A stretch of DNA of 49,004 nucleotides, taken from positions 1 to 49,004 of the forward strand of contig JAPLQS010000064.1 in NCBI GenBank assembly GCA_026399575.1. The letters run 5' to 3'. Both the position numbers and the translations under genes were made by a program. Shown in pieces: positions 46,574 to 49,004 of the stretch (its first letter is position 1; each line of letters starts with the position of its first letter). The DNA is from Nitrosospira sp. (lineage in GTDB: Bacteria > Pseudomonadota > Gammaproteobacteria > Burkholderiales > Nitrosomonadaceae). Below the pieces are notes generated by a model, which was not told where the DNA came from, did not search any database, and worked only from the letters and a program-made list of their open reading frames with translations.

Positions 46574-48808
46574 TCAAAGATAGGACTCGAGTGCGTCAAA
46601 GCTGACAACGTCAGAGGCTTGTATCGGCAGTCCCTGAAGGTATTTGAAGGGAACCGATGCACTGACAACCAAGGGATAGCGCACTCGAATTAGGTCAGCT
46701 GGTAGGCCAGTAAACGTGGCAATTTTGGCTACGTGTGTACGGAGCCAATTGCCCCGACGAATATGCTTGAACATATGGTCACCAGTATTACCCCGAAATC
46801 TCATGCAGACTTGAGCCATCTCTGCAATCGTTTTTGATTGCTTTAAGCGCTTGCATTCGATGGCGAGTACTCGCCCATCAGGATGCCACGCTAGAACGTC
46901 AATATCACCGAGATTCGGGATCTTGGGCGCGCCAAGTTGAGTCAATTTCACCTCCGTCTTTGCCCGCCACCCTCGTTCAATTAGAGCAGAAGCAACGCGA
47001 TGTGCAAACTCTTTTCCCAGTAACTCCACTTGGGCTCCAAGAAATGACCGCATCTCCTTCGAACGAAAGACATCCTGGTCGAAGGTTGCATGCTGGATTG
47101 AATCAAGTATGTAGATAAATGAGTTGCGGAGCGTGCCGACTCCGTAGAAAAGCTGATTCTGGTCGTTCGTCTGGTAAACAATGAGTGGACGCAGGCTTAA
47201 TGATAGGCGGCGCTGAAAGCGCCAAGGATATACATCCTTGGGTAACTCTGGCGACTGTGCGATCCATGTGACTCGTGCCGATAAACCAAACGTGTCTACA
47301 AAGGCTTCGACGTCCGATTGAGTCACGCCAGAATCTTTTCGAGCGGAGGCGAGTTCCTCAATGGTTGTCTCAACAATGACTACGCCCCGTTTAACTGCAA
47401 GTTCCTGCAATTCACCAACAATTTCCTGGAACGCTGAAAATGAGTGGCCATACTCCGCTTGCCATGCTTTGAGAAAGCTTGACGAATCAAACACGGATTC
47501 AGTCTTCTCTGTGGCCTCTTTCTTTCCAAGGCCAACCCATCTTTCATAGTCAGTGGCAGCTGCTGCATAACCCTTCCCAAAGGACTCTGCTATATAGGGG
47601 CGTGCAAACTGCGCCAGGATGTCAGCGTTGATAGAGTGGCTGCCATTGGGATACAAAGTAATTCCCTGGGTGGTGAAATCATAGTACACAGCGTCCGAAT
47701 CGCGGCCGAGGTCAATTAACGCAGCCATCGTACCCACTAGCTCGTCTAACGAGTACTCATCAGGTGCGATTCCTGTAGTTGTCGGACACTCACAGATTGC
47801 AGCCTCTATGAGGGCGCGAATCGTTATTTTCAATTGAGCGCGCTCGCGCTCCGCCTCGCCCGCTGCACGAGTACCGTCGTCGACACCATAGAGTGCTCGA
47901 ACGGCTCTTGCCGTAGAATGCCAACGAGTCTTGTCTCTCAATAAAGTCTCATGCGAGTGTAATAACTCAGATATGAGGCATTTCCTGTCAAACCGCCTCA
48001 GAAGTATTAGCAGGCGTTCAACTTGGCATAATACAGCTGTATTGAGTGCATTCACGCTCGCCTCTTTTTCAAGCGTGATTGATTCCGAGAACGAAGGCAT
48101 CCATGTAAAGGCAGACCCAGAAGAAAACAACATGTGCTCGGTCGGTGAGCGGTACACAGGCCTCGAGTCTGCGGCTAATAGGTAGTCCACATCATAGTGC
48201 ATCCGAAAAGCATGAAGCACTTTCGCATCTGTCCCACCGAGAATGCTCATCGCCTCTTCGACAGGGTCAAGCTCTCGCGCCTCTACTGTATCTGCCAGTA
48301 TGACAAGGACTCGAATCAGTTGCGATAGCAGAAGCTGTTCGCCCCGGTTCTGGACTTCGTTAAAGTTCTCCAGGAAGTGCGCGTCCGCAACTATCCTGAT
48401 AGCAGAATCATATTGTTCCTGAATAATGGAGAGACTCGACTCTTCCCCGGCTTCGTCACCTAATCCGGTTTGTGGAATTGCGTTCTGAAAATCAATGATT
48501 ACCTCAACAACTGCAAATTTGAATCGCAGTGCGTGTGTCTGCCTAACCAATAGGCTATGAAGCAGAAGTTGTAGAGCTTCCCAAAGTTTGAATACCGATT
48601 CTCTGACCGACCCATCATGCGGAGCGACAACGGTCAGCCAAACGATTGTACCGTGCTGTTTTAAACAAAAGCTCAAGACGCCGCGCGCAAGATGGTCGAG
48701 GCTGACATATGCGGGAACCAACCGAAGGGATTTATACACCGACGTCGCATTATTACGCTGAACGATTACCGATCCGTTAGTGAGCGTCATTTCACAATGC
48801 TCATCCAC
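46574..48808 (-). CDS. Large unknown protein with C-terminal nuclease motif
   Basis: A 744-residue protein I cannot place in a named family. The first 630 residues have no motif I recognise and no transmembrane segment. The C-terminal 120 residues contain GDIDVLAWHPDGRVLAIECK: D637, then E651 and K653, a D-X13-ExK arrangement of the PD-(D/E)xK nuclease fold, followed by EMAQVCMRFRGNTGDHMFKH. It is convergent with the restriction-modification gene, 107 bp apart, suggesting a defence role, which is inference. The frame starts with GTG at 48808 (ATG at 48790 alternative), and it is open a further 24 codons upstream without a start, so the true start is uncertain. Confidence 0.7.
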   Translation of the reverse strand: MDEHCEMTLTNGSVIVQRNNATSVYKSLRLVPAYVSLDHLARGVLSFCLKQHGTIVWLTVVAPHDGSVRESVFKLWEALQLLLHSLLVRQTHALRFKFAVVEVIIDFQNAIPQTGLGDEAGEESSLSIIQEQYDSAIRIVADAHFLENFNEVQNRGEQLLLSQLIRVLVILADTVEARELDPVEEAMSILGGTDAKVLHAFRMHYDVDYLLAADSRPVYRSPTEHMLFSSGSAFTWMPSFSESITLEKEASVNALNTAVLCQVERLLILLRRFDRKCLISELLHSHETLLRDKTRWHSTARAVRALYGVDDGTRAAGEAERERAQLKITIRALIEAAICECPTTTGIAPDEYSLDELVGTMAALIDLGRDSDAVYYDFTTQGITLYPNGSHSINADILAQFARPYIAESFGKGYAAAATDYERWVGLGKKEATEKTESVFDSSSFLKAWQAEYGHSFSAFQEIVGELQELAVKRGVVIVETTIEELASARKDSGVTQSDVEAFVDTFGLSARVTWIAQSPELPKDVYPWRFQRRLSLSLRPLIVYQTNDQNQLFYGVGTLRNSFIYILDSIQHATFDQDVFRSKEMRSFLGAQVELLGKEFAHRVASALIERGWRAKTEVKLTQLGAPKIPNLGDIDVLAWHPDGRVLAIECKRLKQSKTIAEMAQVCMRFRGNTGDHMFKHIRRGNWLRTHVAKIATFTGLPADLIRVRYPLVVSASVPFKYLQGLPIQASDVVSFDALESYL

Positions 48809-49004
48809 AGCCGCGCGGCGGTTAGCCCGATATTCTGCAACAAAGTTCGTTCCAATCTGAAGGTTGGTTTTACCCCGTTTTCACGGACACTTAGTTAAGA
48901 GCGTGTTGATGAATATTACCACTGTTTAATTGCCGCTGTTTTCGCTGGTTGTGAAACCGTTCGATGTAATCAAATATGTCGGATCTGGCTTCAGCTCTAG
49001 TCAG

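Larger units (their letters stand above)
39739..49004. mobile_element. Integrative element at tRNA-Arg (right end outside window)
   Basis: A tyrosine integrase abuts a tRNA 3' end, followed by an HTH gene, a putative replication initiator and an unknown gene, all on the minus strand, then a restriction-modification enzyme and a large nuclease-like protein. This layout is typical of genomic islands. I found no second copy of the tRNA 3' end up to 49004, so the far boundary is not in view and the size is unknown. Confidence 0.7.

Overview
The window looks like a chromosomal segment of a motile betaproteobacterium, probably in or near Nitrosomonadales. That placement is inferred from the gene order flhDC-motAB, the rpsF-priB-rpsR-rplI-dnaB block, the cheR-cheD-cheB order and the protein flavour; no rRNA gene is present to confirm it.

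Positions 1-5540 hold a DsrE-family protein, the flagellar master regulator flhDC, the stator genes motAB, a membrane-anchored methyltransferase overlapping motB, and a YcgR-type PilZ flagellar brake. Positions 5585-14944 are a c-di-GMP block: two GGDEF diguanylate cyclases, a two-component pair (hybrid NarX-type kinase and LuxR-type regulator), and three tandem 411-residue EAL-HDOD proteins. The second of the three has lost two conserved EAL-site glutamates.

Positions 15351-27666 form a chemotaxis cluster: a CheZ-like phosphatase, cheY, cheA, a 54-residue rubredoxin, cheW, two related chemoreceptors (one with an Aer-type PAS domain), a frameshifted cheR, cheD and cheB. REP-like palindromes (GTAGGAGCGGCTTCAGCCGC type) follow both receptor genes and precede the CheZ-like gene. 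The motility, c-di-GMP and chemotaxis genes together would link flagellar expression, braking and direction control.

Positions 27893-39346 are housekeeping: tRNA-Leu, rnr, rlmB, the S6-PriB-S18-L9 operon with a good promoter and a terminator, dnaB, a PhoH/PIN ATPase, a peroxiredoxin, queD, an orphan radical SAM enzyme, a small HTH protein and aspartate kinase. tRNA-Ser and tRNA-Arg follow.

From tRNA-Arg to the right edge lies an integrative element. A tyrosine integrase sits 35 bp from the tRNA 3' end, followed by an overlapping HTH gene, a putative replication initiator and an unknown 270-residue protein. The cargo is a type IIG-like restriction-modification enzyme and a 744-residue protein of unknown function ending in a PD-(D/E)xK-like nuclease motif. 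The far boundary is outside the window. This cargo is the best candidate for something undescribed.
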